DNA from: Diplonema papillatum
Lineage: Eukaryota > Euglenozoa > Diplonemea > Diplonemida > Diplonemidae
Direction of reading: 5' to 3'
Assembly (NCBI GenBank): GCA_030068145.1
Contig: JAPJBO010000007.1
Span: 310,001 to 374,000, forward strand
Length of the DNA stretch: 64,000 nucleotides
A program made the translations under genes and the position numbers. The notes under the pieces are model-generated. The model was not told where the DNA came from. It was given only the letters and a program-made list of their open reading frames with translations, and made no database searches. Below, piece after piece: positions 43,060 to 54,030 of the stretch (within the stretch, counting starts at the first letter, position 1; each line of letters begins with the position of its first letter).

Positions 43060-44195
43060 AAGAACAACAGCAGTTTAGATCGACCGGCGGGAACGGTCTG
43101 GGTATTTACCGATCTTGCAAGTTGGCCCACCTCAAGTACGAAATGTTACAGGTTGCCGCTGACGCAGGATGAGAGTGCCACCCACCATTCAGCCGGGGGG
43201 CAGAGCCCCTTTCTATTGTTTTTCAGCGTTAGTTGTAGTTCAGCAGGGTTTTCGGTACAGGCAGGTTCCCGGTTTCCAGAACCAGTTTTGACCGATCTCC
43301 GAACTACCGCGGTGAGCAAAAGATGTTGCTCCTCTGCAGCATGTACAAAGAAGAGTGTCACTTACTTGATGCTTCTACATGCAAATAGGGAACCCTATTG
43401 AGAACAGTGTTCCCGTCAGTGTCGCCCGCTCGCTTTTCCATGCGAAAAGACGTCCACGAACACGGGATATATTGGAGGCGACACCAACACGGGCGGGGGA
43501 GGTGGGGAAGCCGAAACGACTGGTTTTTGGAACCGGAAACTGGCCCTTAGGCAATAAAGGACGCAATCATCGACACAACTAGAAATTGAAGCTTCTGTCT
43601 CAGGATTCTGCCAACGTCCAGTTTCTGGCACGGAAACGAAAAGCACCCAGATGAAGTTGAAAACCCGTGGCAGAAGCCCCGCACCAATCCAACCAATCAT
43701 CGCAGGATTAGTCCAACAGAAAGTCCCGGACATGGCTAGCCATAACCCATAACGAAAGCGTGCACCAAATACACAACCCGTAACCATATAGCCCTCTCTT
43801 GCTCTAAGAGAACCCTTTCATGAACGGTCACACGGAGACCCTAAAACCCCGGAATCTCGCGCTGGCCCGGCATCAGTAGCGGTACCCTCTAAGAGGCTCG
43901 AACCCAGCTTTACGGGTCAGGACCGGGAAAACCTGGTGTCGCCGGAAACACAACACGCTGGGATTCGCCCAGGCCGGAAGCGTCAGTGCACTTTACCAGT
44001 GGATCTGACAGCAAAGTTGGAATCATCGGGAATAGATTCTTTAACACGGTCGGCAGATAATCACGATTATTACCTATTATTAGATTTCCGAAATCCGCCC
44101 CCAAATTATTAGATTTTATTAGAAATTATTAGATATTATTACCTGGTTCCTGAAATTATTAGATATTATTACCTGATTATTAGAATTATGAGCCA
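43060..44195. other. Intergenic with repeat B and the start of an AT-rich tract
   Basis: Family B copy 3 lies at 43728-43856 (GGACATGGCTAGCCATAACC to AAAACCCCGGAATC). From about 44050 the sequence becomes AT-rich with repeated ATTATTAGATATTATTACC. No gene recognised. Confidence 0.55.
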
Positions 44196-46090
44196 CATAG
44201 ATGGCCGTTATATAACGTTATATAACGTTATATAACGTTATTCCCGGAGTTATTTGTTACCCCCCCCCTAAATCCAGAAAAACCGTTATTGACCGTTATA
44301 AAACCGTTATTTGCCATTTTTGGTCGAAAAATAACGTTATTTGACCGTTATAACGTTATATAACGTTATATAACGTTATAATAACGGTATAATAACGTTA
44401 TATAACGTTATAATAATGATTTTGGCCCATTTTGGCCGTTTTTACCGATTTGGCCAGGATTGGCCATTTTTGCCATGTTTTTCAAAAATTTGGCTATTTT
44501 TGCCGATTTTTCCAGGTTTTGGTCATTTTTGGCCAGTTTTGCCATGTTTTCCAGACTTTGCCCATTTTGGCCGTTTTTGCCGATTTTTCCAGGGTTTTGG
44601 TCATTTATGCCCTGCCCCTCACCAGAGCTATTCTTGTCTGAGTTTCTTAAACCCGCACAAGCTCGAACAGGCAGTCCGTGCGCGGAAAAAAAAAAAGGTC
44701 GAAAGACACCAATCTGTACACCCATTCGGGATCGTCGGAAACACAAAAACACGTGTACCGCCCCACCCGCTTCGATTTCAGCCACACTAGTCTTTCCAAA
44801 GGGAATATCGACTATGCCTGCGAAAAGCTCCCCGAAGGTCCAGCCGAAGCCGAAGGTTCAACCTAAAGCTCAGCCGAAAGCTCAGCCGAAGACCCCAGGT
44901 ACACAGCGCAAACGGCCTCGCGCCGAAAGTACGGATAGCAACAGCAGCAGCAGCAGCGCCTCGGTTGCAAAGGCGCGACGCGGAAGGAAGAAGGTGGCGG
45001 AAACGCTGCGCGTCGAGGCCTTGTCCCGCGACCTGGCATTGACTGGCCCCAGCGTTCTCCCTGTCACGAAACCACCAAGTAAGAGCCCGGAACAACGATT
45101 CATCGACCGGATCAAGAAAACCGACCCCGGGCTGGCTGGGTTCTACGGGAAGCGCCAGCTGTGACTGCTCGACTTTGCATGTCTCGTGCTCATCATGCAC
45201 CCATATTTGGTACTGGGACCTTGTCTGACTGGCATAGTACGCAACGGTCTGCCGAGTGGACAAGCTTGGACAAGTTGGACTCCAGTGGCCGGATCATGCT
45301 GGTGACATCTGCTGCCTCACGAAGGACACTGCAAACGACCGTTACGGGCCACCGACTGAGGGACACGCGCCGGAAACCCAAAACTGCAGACATCCACATC
45401 CCAAGAACAACATCGCACAGTGAAAGAGTCATGTGAATCCGGAAGGATCGCGTTTGTCGCGCTTGGGTGGAAGTCCGCAAGAAAATAAGTAAAAGAGAAA
45501 AAGCTCTGGGGAGGGGCTATACGGACCCCTGAGGACCGGTTACTACGAATTCTTTTCGGACCAGGGTTTGTTTCCGAACAGTTTTTGTGACCGGGATCCA
45601 AAAATCGGCAAAAGTCTGGAAAAATTGGCAAAAATGGCCGAAATTGACCAAAATCTGGAAAATCGGGAAATCTGGAAAAATCGGAAAAAATGGCCGAAAT
45701 CTGGATAAATCGGCCAGAGTGGCCAAAATCTCAAAATTGTCCAAAATCTTGAAAAATCGGCAAAAATGGCCGAAATCTGGAAAAATCGGCAAAATGGCCA
45801 AAACCTGAAAAAATCGGCAAAAGTCTGGAAAAATTGGCTAAGATTGACCAAAATCTGGCAAAAATGGCCAAAATCGGAAAAAATGGCCGAAATGGACCAA
45901 AATGAGGAAAAAATGACAAAAATCTGGAAACATGGCCAAAATCGGAAAAATTCTAAAAACCGTTATTTGCGTTATTTTTTCCGTTATTTTGCGTTTTCGA
46001 CCGTTATATAACGTTATATAACGTTATATAACGTTATCACCGTTATAACGTTATATAACGTTATATAACGTTATCAACCGGCCATCTATG
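44196..46090. mobile_element. 1.9-kb long-TIR element with TATAACG and GGCCA arrays
   Basis: The ends are CATAGATGGCCG (44196) and its inverse CGGCCATCTATG (46090). Each arm has an outer array of TTATATAACG units (44206-44412; 45960-46075) and an inner array of units like TTTTGGCCATTTTTGCCGAT (44412-44605), present in inverted form on the right (45597-45955). The unique core (44606-45596) includes one ORF at 44814-45164. No transposase domain is visible, and no clear target-site duplication. Confidence 0.8.
44814..45164 (+). CDS. Small basic protein encoded inside the 44196-46090 element
   Basis: 116 codons from the first clear ATG; the frame is open further upstream but that part is array-derived. 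The N-terminal half is a Lys/Pro/Gln repeat (PKVQPKPKVQPKAQPKAQPK) then TPGTQRKRPRAES, a Ser run and KARRGRKK, all strongly basic and nuclear-localisation-like. The C-terminal half is more ordered, with SPEQRFIDRIKKTDPGLAGF and a terminal GKRQL. I do not recognise a family. As in the 40594-42106 element, a single product of about 115 residues sits between long inverted repeats, but the two proteins show no similarity. Confidence 0.45.
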   Translation: MPAKSSPKVQPKPKVQPKAQPKAQPKTPGTQRKRPRAESTDSNSSSSSASVAKARRGRKKVAETLRVEALSRDLALTGPSVLPVTKPPSKSPEQRFIDRIKKTDPGLAGFYGKRQL

Positions 46091-49000
46091 GAGTCGATTC
46101 ACCTATTACCCTGAAAGCGATTATCTCCATTACATTCGATTACGCGTCGATTCCAAACGATTACACTCGATTACGATCGATTACAATCGATCAGCTTTTG
46201 GTGAATTGGGGGGGTACTGTAACAATTGATTAAACACACAGCACTCAGCCAATCCTGATTAGCCGATGCAACGTGTCTATTATCGAGCCTTCTTCTGGGG
46301 CTAAAGATGCTGATAGCACGATCATCGAATATCGAACAAAAAGAAGCATATTCGTCTGAAAAAAGGATGTAGCCAGGCAGTGCAGCAGGGGACGAGGAAG
46401 TTCGGACTGACTTGTGGAAGCAGGTTGTCGAGTGCATAGGGGCTCGGGTACCCGTTTTCCCGTATTAGCAACCTTTGCAATTTAGCGCAGCTAATACTCG
46501 AGCCTTTTGGCATTCCCTGCGGGGCAGTTCCAGGCGATAGGGCAAGCGCTTGGCAGACACCCTGTCCTCGAAGATGTCAAGTTTCTGTTTGTGGGTTCGA
46601 TCTCCCTGGCGACAACAAGGCGGTTGAAAACGGAGGCTAATCTCACCTTTAGGCACTGCAATGTCACGCATGCCATTGTCAGACGCTACCGTCTGGCATT
46701 GCGCAATTCGTGCCATAGTCGTTGGGGGTATTGACAAGGGGGTTCAGTGGACACTCATCTGTTGGCTCCTCGTTACTGCCCACGTAGGTTCCGGGAGGTC
46801 TGCTTGGCTGCACGCGGCTTGTGGTGTTGCTTCGTTCTTGAACTTTTTCTTCGGCTTCATGCGGTTCATCGTCCCGGCCTGCCCCTGGTACACGACTCGT
46901 CTCGTCTCCGTAGCTCGTCTATCCTGCTTCACTTCGTGCTTCCATCGAGCCTACTTGCGCTGTCACATTCCGATGGGTAGTGCGTCTGCGGGAGGAACCT
47001 GCCGTTATTGTGGCTGACACACCCTGTCCCTGCGGCCTTCATCGCTGTCTGCTCTCGTGCGGCCACTGTGGGGCATGATTCCGCCTCGGATCCTCGGTTG
47101 TGCTCCTTAGCTGGATCGCTAGCTCGATAAGAAGAGCTGGTGTGTGGGCACAAGCGAATGTGGTTGCGGTTGCGGGCCGGCCGGCGTGACTGCGAGCAGA
47201 CAGGCTGCATGCGCGTGGGCCCAATCGCGCCATTCACGCGGTACTCCAAAGGCCTAATCGGGCCGGGCCGGCACATACAGATTGCGACCGGGGCCAGCGT
47301 CGCACCTCGGTCTCGTCCCTTACAGCCGGAGCACGTGGCTCTCCCCAAGCCTCTGGGAAGGTGGCGGAGCTGGGAAGACGCGAGAGAAAACCAAAGTAGC
47401 GGCGGCCGACCTCTGTCTGCAAGCACGTCTCTGGCAGGGCAGTCGGCACCAAACGGAGCACAGTACCTCTTCCAAAGCAGTCGGCTGAAGCGGAGCACAG
47501 TCAATGGGCATTCAGAGAGTGCAAAGCATGTCTCTTGTAGGGCAGTGGGCAGCGGGCTTTGAGGGAAAGGTCAGCGCGGTAGCGATGACCAGGAGAACAC
47601 ATACAGATGGGTGGGGAGAGGCCCTGGGACTAAGGCGTGACTACCCCCGTCCCTGTCCCTCCCAGGGCGCCACCCCGAATCTAGCCTGGCTCCACCACGG
47701 TGAAGGCCCACACCTGCGGTTTCCGTCCCTCGTATGCTTGTGCTTGGCACTTCTTGGGCCAGACAGTGGTCAACATGGTCGCTCATGGGCCAGCCAGGGG
47801 TCCACCAGTGGTCGAACCCAAAATACTAGTGTCAATTTCGATCACACTCTACAACGCTCGACTACACTCTACTACACTCTACTACACTCGATTACACTCG
47901 ATTACACTATATTACACTAAGCACCAAACGCGCGCCTGAGCGCGACGATCAAGACGAGCTAAAGAGGCGAAAGCATGACACTTCACGTGCGAAGAGATAA
48001 CCGCGCCGTCGGCGATGCAGATTATCGCCACAGATTCTTTGCATTCTAACCCCAAAATATTACACTCGATTACGCTCGATCAGGGGGTGGGTGAATTGGC
48101 TCAAATTATTACCCATTATTAGATATTATTACCAGGTAATAATCCATTATTACCTGACTTTCCCATGCATTCTCACAGCAAAAGTGCCCCTAGGAGTGGA
48201 AGGTGATCGTCACGGTGGGTGTTCGTGCGTCCAAACCGTTCCTTTCACCCCGTTCGCAATTCCGTTTGTTGCTAAGTCGAAAAGGAAGGATGCCAAAAGA
48301 GGTAGGAGAGGTTTGAGGCAAGATCCTGGCAGAGGACGATGATGTGGCATGTGGGGTATGCGACCTCTACCCGCCAGAACCCGTATTCTTAGGGCAGAAT
48401 GGGGGTCTAACTCCATCTGGGAAACCTTCTTTTGAGCACGAATCCCGTTCGCTGGGCATACAGTCCGTTGCATGTGGCCTTTGATGATCGGCATTCGCTG
48501 GAACCCGACCGAAGCAGACAATAAGATCCTGTGTCATTTCACGTTCATTTGCACGCGGAATGTACGGCCTGCTTGTGATCTTCTGCCGGTTCGGGCTGTC
48601 TTCTGCAAGCACCATAGTCACGTCCTGCCTTTTCACCGCGGCTTACCCACAACCGCTTTGATGAAGTGCTGGGACTTGCGGTGATTCGCACTGCCGGCCT
48701 CGATACGTTCATACCAAAGTGGTACGAAAAGAAAGGGTGCCCAAACGGTGGGACGGTTGGGCTGGGGGAAAGGTCGAGCTATCGCTGGGCGATCAGTACC
48801 ACCGCGAAAGTACCGAGACAGCGAAACTACTGACAGAGCATCTGAGAGCTGGAAGTGCACGGCCAAGCTTTGTGCAAGCATTGCGCTCATTCGTTCGTTT
48901 TTTTTGGGAATCATCGGACCACGACAGAAGGCGCGAACACGCGAGCGAAGAAGGCTTAAATGCTTGAAGTACATTATGGGGCGACATTAATACATACCAT

Positions 49001-49510
49001 TGCTTAAAAACACCTTGGCGTCACCGCTTGGCTTGCACTGCCAGGCCACCCAGTCTCTTGCCTGGCATGGATTCTGGTGTTGTTTTCGTGTTTCTTCTTC
49101 TTTGCGTTTGTCGCCATTGAGCATCGTCCGGGACCGTGATGTTTTCTGGGCGGGCGCCGGGTTTTCGCTCACAAACTCGCAGATTTTGAACTCGCATGTG
49201 AGTTTTGGGCTGAGTGCATAATCTGAGATTGGAGGAACAATCTGCAGATCTTCACCGAAAGCTGAATCTGATTTTCACCGAGAGCTAAATCAGATATTTT
49301 CACTGAGTACAAGTCTGAGATTTGGGTGTAGCTACTTTGATTTCTGGGTTCCCTCCATTTTCACGGCTTCATTGCCAAGATCCTAGTCCGACTGAGTAGT
49401 CTTTCCCGGATCCTCCCACATCCTGGGGACTCTACAGGCGATTATTAGATTATTAGATTTTATTAGAAATTAGAGAAAAAGTCCTTAGAGGACTAACACA
49501 ATTCGTTTAG
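46091..49510. other. Repeat-rich tract between two fold-back elements
   Basis: Simple units CGATTACACTCGATTAC occur at 46100-46190, 47840-47915 and 48058-48080. The phrase CGATCAG followed by GGTGAATTGG occurs at both 46187-46210 and 48075-48100 in the same orientation, so 46.1-48.1 kb may be one more inserted unit. ATTATTAGATATTATTACC recurs at 48112-48132. Short ORFs on both strands (for example 46465-46737 minus and 48210-48521 minus) are not recognisable. Confidence 0.45.
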
Positions 49511-50500
49511 TTCCTTAGAGGTACCAAACAATTTGTTTATTTCCTTAGAGGTACCAAACAATTTTTTTATTTCCTTAGAGGTACCAAAATCGAAATTCTC
49601 TAAGTACATTTCTCAGCCAATTTGGCCTAAAAACAATTTTTGAAATACCAAAATTTGACTTGGAAATGCACTTTGTGTTTTTTTTTTTTTGGGTCAAAAT
49701 TCAACATTTTCCAGATTTTGGCCATTTTAGCTGATTTTTCCAGATTTTGGCCATTTTGGGCCATTTTTAGCCGATTTTTCCAGATTTTGGCCATTTTGGG
49801 CCATTTTTGCCGATTTTTCCAGTTTTTGGCCTTTTTGGGCCATTTTTGCCGATTTTTCCAGATTTTGGCCATTTTGGGCCATTTTTGCCGATTTTTCCAG
49901 TATTCGGCCATTTTGGGCCGTTTTTGCCGATTTTTCCAGATTTTGGCCATTTTGGGCCATTTTTGCCAATTTTTCCAGATTTTGGCCATTTTGGGCCATT
50001 TCAGCCGATTTTTCCAGTATTTGGCCATTTTGGGCCATTTTTGCCATATCCAGATTTTGGCCCTTTTTGGGCCATTTTTCCACATTTTGGCAAAAATGGC
50101 CCAAAAAGGGCCAAAATCTGGATATGGCAAGGCAAAAATGGCCCAAAATGGCCAAAATCTGGAAAAATCGGCAAAATGGCCCAAAATGGCCAAAAACTGG
50201 AAAATCGGCAAAAATGGCCCAAAATGACCAAAATCTGGAAAGATCGGCAAAAATGGCCCAAAATGGCCAAAATCTGGAAAAATCGGCAAAAATGGCCCAA
50301 AAAGGCCAAAAACTGGAAAAATCGGCAAAAATGGCCCAAAATGGCCAAAATCTGGAAAAATTGAAAATTTTGAAAATTTTGCTAAAAAGTTGCTAAGTAC
50401 ATTTTCAGGGCAAAAAACAAATTTGTTAGGTTTGGTACCTCTAAGGGCATTTTTTGGTACCTCTAAGGAAATAAACGAATTGTTTGGTACCTCTAAGGAA
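49511..50500. repeat. 1-kb fold-back with inverted GGCCA arrays
   Basis: The outer arms carry two or three TTCCTTAGAGGTACCAAACA units on the left and the inverted GGTACCTCTAAGGAA units on the right. Inside, about nine units of roughly 40 bases (CAGATTTTGGCCATTTTGGG, CCATTTTTGCCGATTTTTC) run to 50080 and then the whole array is repeated inverted to about 50360. The centre (about 50043-50130) is a nearly perfect palindrome with a 12-base spacer. The inner unit is the same as in the 44196-46090 element. ORFs of 100-230 codons in both directions come from the array. Confidence 0.9.
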
Positions 50501-50714
50501 GATCACCCAAAAAAAAATGTCCCACCCGGTGTCACGTAGCGAAGGGCCGGCATAATGTGCTGTAGCCCACACGAAATAATAAGGTAAATCTGGGTTTAGT
50601 GGCGGGCGTAAGCGTTCAACAACCACCACGTTACATGTCGAGTTCTGAATTGAATACAACTACCACCCTACACCAGACAGGGGGATTGTCCTCGCGGACT
50701 CACGCTAACCGATA

Positions 50715-51965
50715 ATGGCAGCCGCAGGCGAAGCCGAGGTTCCTGGACGGCATGCATCGGAGAAGGCGACACTACAGGTGCGGATGCCGGACGATTCTCA
50801 ATCGGCGATGCGGCCTGTGCGGATACACTACGACACCGTAAGCGACGTCACGCAGCAGGTGAACTACCCGCTGGGTTGGGCCAGCGAAACCGGCGCCGGC
50901 CGGACATATTTGATGTACCGCGTGTTCCAATGGTTTGCATTGCTCAACGTTGTCGCGCTTGTTGCCATTGGCATCGTCCTCTTCGTAGACGGACTGTGGG
51001 GGAACCAAGAGCTGGCGCTGTGGTCTGCGACGTATTGCACTGTGGTGAGTACAGTTTGGACGTCTTTCCTCATTCACCTGCACCTCACCACATACACGAA
51101 CCCGCCCGAGCAGCGCAAGATTATCCGTATCCTCCTCATTGTCCCGGTTTACTCCATAACCAGCTGTCTCGCCCTGAAGTTCTACAAAGACGCGGCCATT
51201 TACCTCAACCTGGTGCGTGACTGCTATGAGGCCTTCGTCCTGTACACCTTCTTCTACCTGATGCTTGACTACTTGGGCGGCACGTCTGCCGCGGTGAAAT
51301 CTCTACGAAAAGCAGGCCACCACACGTTGGAGCACCCGTTCCCCATGTGCTGTTTCGGGGACATGAAGATGACCCGGCACTTGCTTGTGACGTGGCAATG
51401 CTGCATCATGCAGTACGTCATATTTAAGCCGCTGTTGACGCTGATAGCGATAATCTGCAAGTTCTTCGGCAAGTACGACGAAGACAATCTGTACAACTAT
51501 TCAGACTCCTACCCATGGCTGCTTATGCTGGAGAACCTTTCGGTCACCATCGCGTTCACTTGTCTTTTTTACTTCTATCTCGCGAGCAAAAAGGTCCTTT
51601 ACAAGTACGATCCGACGGGCAAGTTCATTGCCATCAAGATTGTGGTCTTCCTCTGCTTCTGGCAGGGGGTGCTCATCGCGTTCCTCGTGAGTCAGAATGT
51701 CATCAAGCACAGCAACCACTGGAACCAGCACCAGGTCGCGACGGGGTTGCAAGACTTCTTGGTTTGCGTCGAAATGCTCGGCGTTTCGGTGCTGCACAAG
51801 AAGACATTTTCCCACCTGCAGTACCTCCCCGAGACCGGGATCAGGCGCGGCAAAGTGAACTTCAACGACGTTCGCGATGCGGTGCTCGACGTCCGCGACG
51901 TGCACGAACACTCGAAAGGCTTCTGGGACGCTTTCGGCCGGTATGCCGCCCCCGAATCTCACTAG
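50715..51965 (+). CDS. TMEM184/OST-alpha family (DUF300) membrane protein
   Basis: 416 codons in one exon from an ATG. The family comprises 7-TM proteins: OST-alpha (organic solute transport with a beta subunit), TMEM184 in animals and LAZ1 in plants; the exact transported solute here is unknown. After a hydrophilic 65-residue N-terminus the first TM is about 70-92; a second (about 103-122) leads into the hallmark HLHLTTYTNPPEQRKIIRIL, then VPVYSITSCLALKF and NLVRDCYEAFVLYTFFYL, the most conserved part of the family. More TMs follow at about 237-250, 272-292, 308-330 and 350-370, with FLVCVEMLGVSVLHKKTF near the end. The C-terminal tail is soluble and charged. It is not linked to neighbours and lies 215 bases after the fold-back. 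Confidence 0.9.
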   Translation: MAAAGEAEVPGRHASEKATLQVRMPDDSQSAMRPVRIHYDTVSDVTQQVNYPLGWASETGAGRTYLMYRVFQWFALLNVVALVAIGIVLFVDGLWGNQELALWSATYCTVVSTVWTSFLIHLHLTTYTNPPEQRKIIRILLIVPVYSITSCLALKFYKDAAIYLNLVRDCYEAFVLYTFFYLMLDYLGGTSAAVKSLRKAGHHTLEHPFPMCCFGDMKMTRHLLVTWQCCIMQYVIFKPLLTLIAIICKFFGKYDEDNLYNYSDSYPWLLMLENLSVTIAFTCLFYFYLASKKVLYKYDPTGKFIAIKIVVFLCFWQGVLIAFLVSQNVIKHSNHWNQHQVATGLQDFLVCVEMLGVSVLHKKTFSHLQYLPETGIRRGKVNFNDVRDAVLDVRDVHEHSKGFWDAFGRYAAPESH

Positions 51966-52766
51966 GGTATCCGCACCGAACCTGGTGAGAACTTGGTGTC
52001 GTGCCAAAAAAACCCACAGCTGATGGCCACATCGTCTTCTTTCGAGAGAGCGCAAACACTCTCGTGAAAGACAGCACCAGGCAACTCTATGCAGCTCCTT
52101 GCGGAGATAGAGATGGACCTGATTGGCTGTAGTGCAACGTGATGCACTGTGATGAACAACGGCAGGCATAGCACCTAGCTGGGGGACACCCGACACGAGC
52201 CGTACCCTTTTCTTCCCCCCAAGCCTCTACGGTCATCCGGAGAAAGTACCGGCTTTCACTAACCTCACAATACGCTACACACAGGTGGGTCAAGTACCAC
52301 TGCGGATACCTCACAGTTGATCAGTATGAGGTTCACACAACGCCGACTGCGTCGGCCGCTAGTACGCCTCCGTGCATGCCACTACGGTCGCCCCCCGCAG
52401 ATGATGATCGTCTCCAAGGGACATCTCTCAACGCGTCACTGGCAGACGATGAGGCTTAAAATCCTCCTTCAGGTTCCGGCCGTCGAAACCATTTGGCGTG
52501 TCCCGCTCGGATAGCCTGCGTAGCACGGCATTGCGTCCATGCCGTTGTGTCACTTCAACATCTCCCCATCCACTGTCGTCGCGTGCTTCGTCCCTGAAAT
52601 TGTCTGGAAAAACTTTCTTTTGTGTTGAAAGTATGCTAATACTGCAGACAATAGTTGAAGTAGACCTTGAGTGTGTGCTGCTCACGATTCGGGAGTCTGA
52701 AAACCGAACGTAGCCTAAAGCAGAACCGGATCCACCTTTCGTGAGCAAACGCGAAGCATACGTATA

Positions 52767-52801
52767 TGAGACGATGGAGGGGGTTTGGCATCTTATCATA
52801 T
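52767..52801. repeat. 35-base remnant with both ends of the 40594-42106 element family
   Basis: ATATGAGACGATG is followed after about 5 bases by GGGTTTGGCATCTTATCATAT. These are the left and right terminal sequences of the long-TIR family with the interior removed. Confidence 0.65.
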
Positions 52802-52983
52802 GCACCCTCTCTTTCTATCTGTTTTGTCAAGAGACGTGACTCTACTATTCTTTGAGCCAAATTTCTCTGATTCACTCGTGCAGTTTATGACTCTCATGAA
52901 AAGCGGCTAATAGGCGCCCCGTTTGAAAAGAAAACGATGCCACCCTCTCTCCCTCTCCCTCCTAGCGAGCTGCGGGGCTCGTT

Positions 52984-53078
52984 CTTGCACTGCTCTGAAC
53001 AGTGCAAGTCTTCTACGGTTCAGCCGATTGCAATGTCGTGTTCAGTGCTGAACACGACATCGAAATTGGCCGAACCGT
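52984..53078. other. Two adjacent hairpins, one with a 31-base stem
   Basis: Hairpin 1 pairs CTTGCACTG (52984-52992) with 53000-53008. Hairpin 2 pairs 53015-53045 with 53048-53078, 31 positions with only three true mismatches and a 2-base turn (core TGTCGTGTTCAG/CTGAACACGACA). No ORF or known RNA family; could be a small-RNA precursor or a cruciform/MITE relic. Confidence 0.8.
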
Positions 53079-53512
53079 GTGCCCGAGCACGTAGTCGTTA
53101 TTGTTGTGGCGTCGGCCACACAATCGAGCCTCTCCTCTGTCCAGCCAAAGTGAAATGTGAGCGTGCACTTACCAATGTGTGTAAATGATAATTGCTAGAA
53201 AAACAAGAACCGCCAGACTGACGGATATCGCCGTAACCTCCCCCCACCCACGGCCCCTATGCTTCCTGAACCAATCCAACTAATAAGAAGCCGAGGGCGA
53301 GTGGCCATGCTTCTGCAATGCCCATTGACTAATCTAGCCGCGGTGGTTTTCGTCGTTCCCAGTCAGCCCCCAGGGCAGGTATTCACGACGTTGCTGCGTA
53401 CGGGACTGGATGTCACACCAACCAGCAATGTCCACTTCTTCTGGTGGTTCAACCCGCTGAAAGCCCACATACAAGCACACGTACTGCCACCGCAGATACA
53501 ATACGCATGCTA

Positions 53513-53819
53513 GTCATACATGTAGCCCCGACGGGGCTCACGGGTGAAAAACGGAGGATTTTCACCCCCCGTGACCCCCGTGAAACCCCCGTCGGCGGTT
53601 TTCTGGGCACCCGTTGGGTGGAAGATAGCCAGAACCAGCGCAATAGGACTGTTGTCTACGAACGAACCAGCCGACGACGCCAGCACTTTTCCGCCTTTTT
53701 ATTGATGGCTGTCAACCTTGACGTTCGCATTGAAGTCCCCACGAACAAGTTGAACTTGCAGTGAGCCCGGAACCCCCCGCCGTTTTTGCAATCCCCCGTC
53801 GGGGGTTACATGTATGACT
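53513..53819. mobile_element. 307-bp TIR element (MITE)
   Basis: The left end AGTCATACATGTAGCCCCGA and the right end (reverse complement AGTCATACATGTAACCCCCG) give TIRs of about 25 bases, both running into CGACGGGG. The interior is rich in CCCCCGTGAC/GTCGGCGG. No target-site duplication is obvious and no second copy is present. Confidence 0.7.
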
Positions 53820-53976
53820 TGTAGACGATACCTTAAGGAACCTTTACGACAATGGTCACCAAAGACTTTAACCACATACGGACGGAGGGGGGGGAGGAGG
53901 ATTTGCGAAAAAGGGACTTTTTAGGGTAAGCCACCGGCCATACTCAGAGTTGGGGAAGACGGGTCAGAAATTGGAA

Positions 53977-54030
53977 CCGAGGGGCGCATTTGAAAGACTT
54001 TGTGGTATATCTTTCAAATGCGCACCTCGG
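53977..54030. other. Hairpin with 21-base arms
   Basis: Bases 53977-53997 (CCGAGGGGCGCATTTGAAAG..) pair with 54010-54030 with one mismatch and a 12-base loop. Possible structured RNA or small cruciform. Confidence 0.8.

Larger units (their letters stand above)
51966..53512. other. Intergenic with MITE relics and hairpins
   Basis: 52069-52170 is a diverged interior of the 180-bp MITE (ATGCAGCTC, GATGGACCTGAT, CAACGGCAGGCA). 52767-52801 is a 35-base remnant of the long-TIR element. Strong hairpins lie at 52984-53078. No gene recognised. Confidence 0.5.

Noticed and set aside
46465-47562. Several 70-190-codon ORFs on both strands within the repeat-rich tract
   Set aside because: None has a recognisable domain, they conflict with each other, and the region appears to be mobile-element debris.
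49627-50396. ORFs of 110-233 codons in both directions in the fold-back
   Set aside because: They are translations of the 40-base GGCCA array (FPDFGHFGPFLPI-type or KWPKMAKIWKN-type repeats) on mirrored arms and have no independent support.
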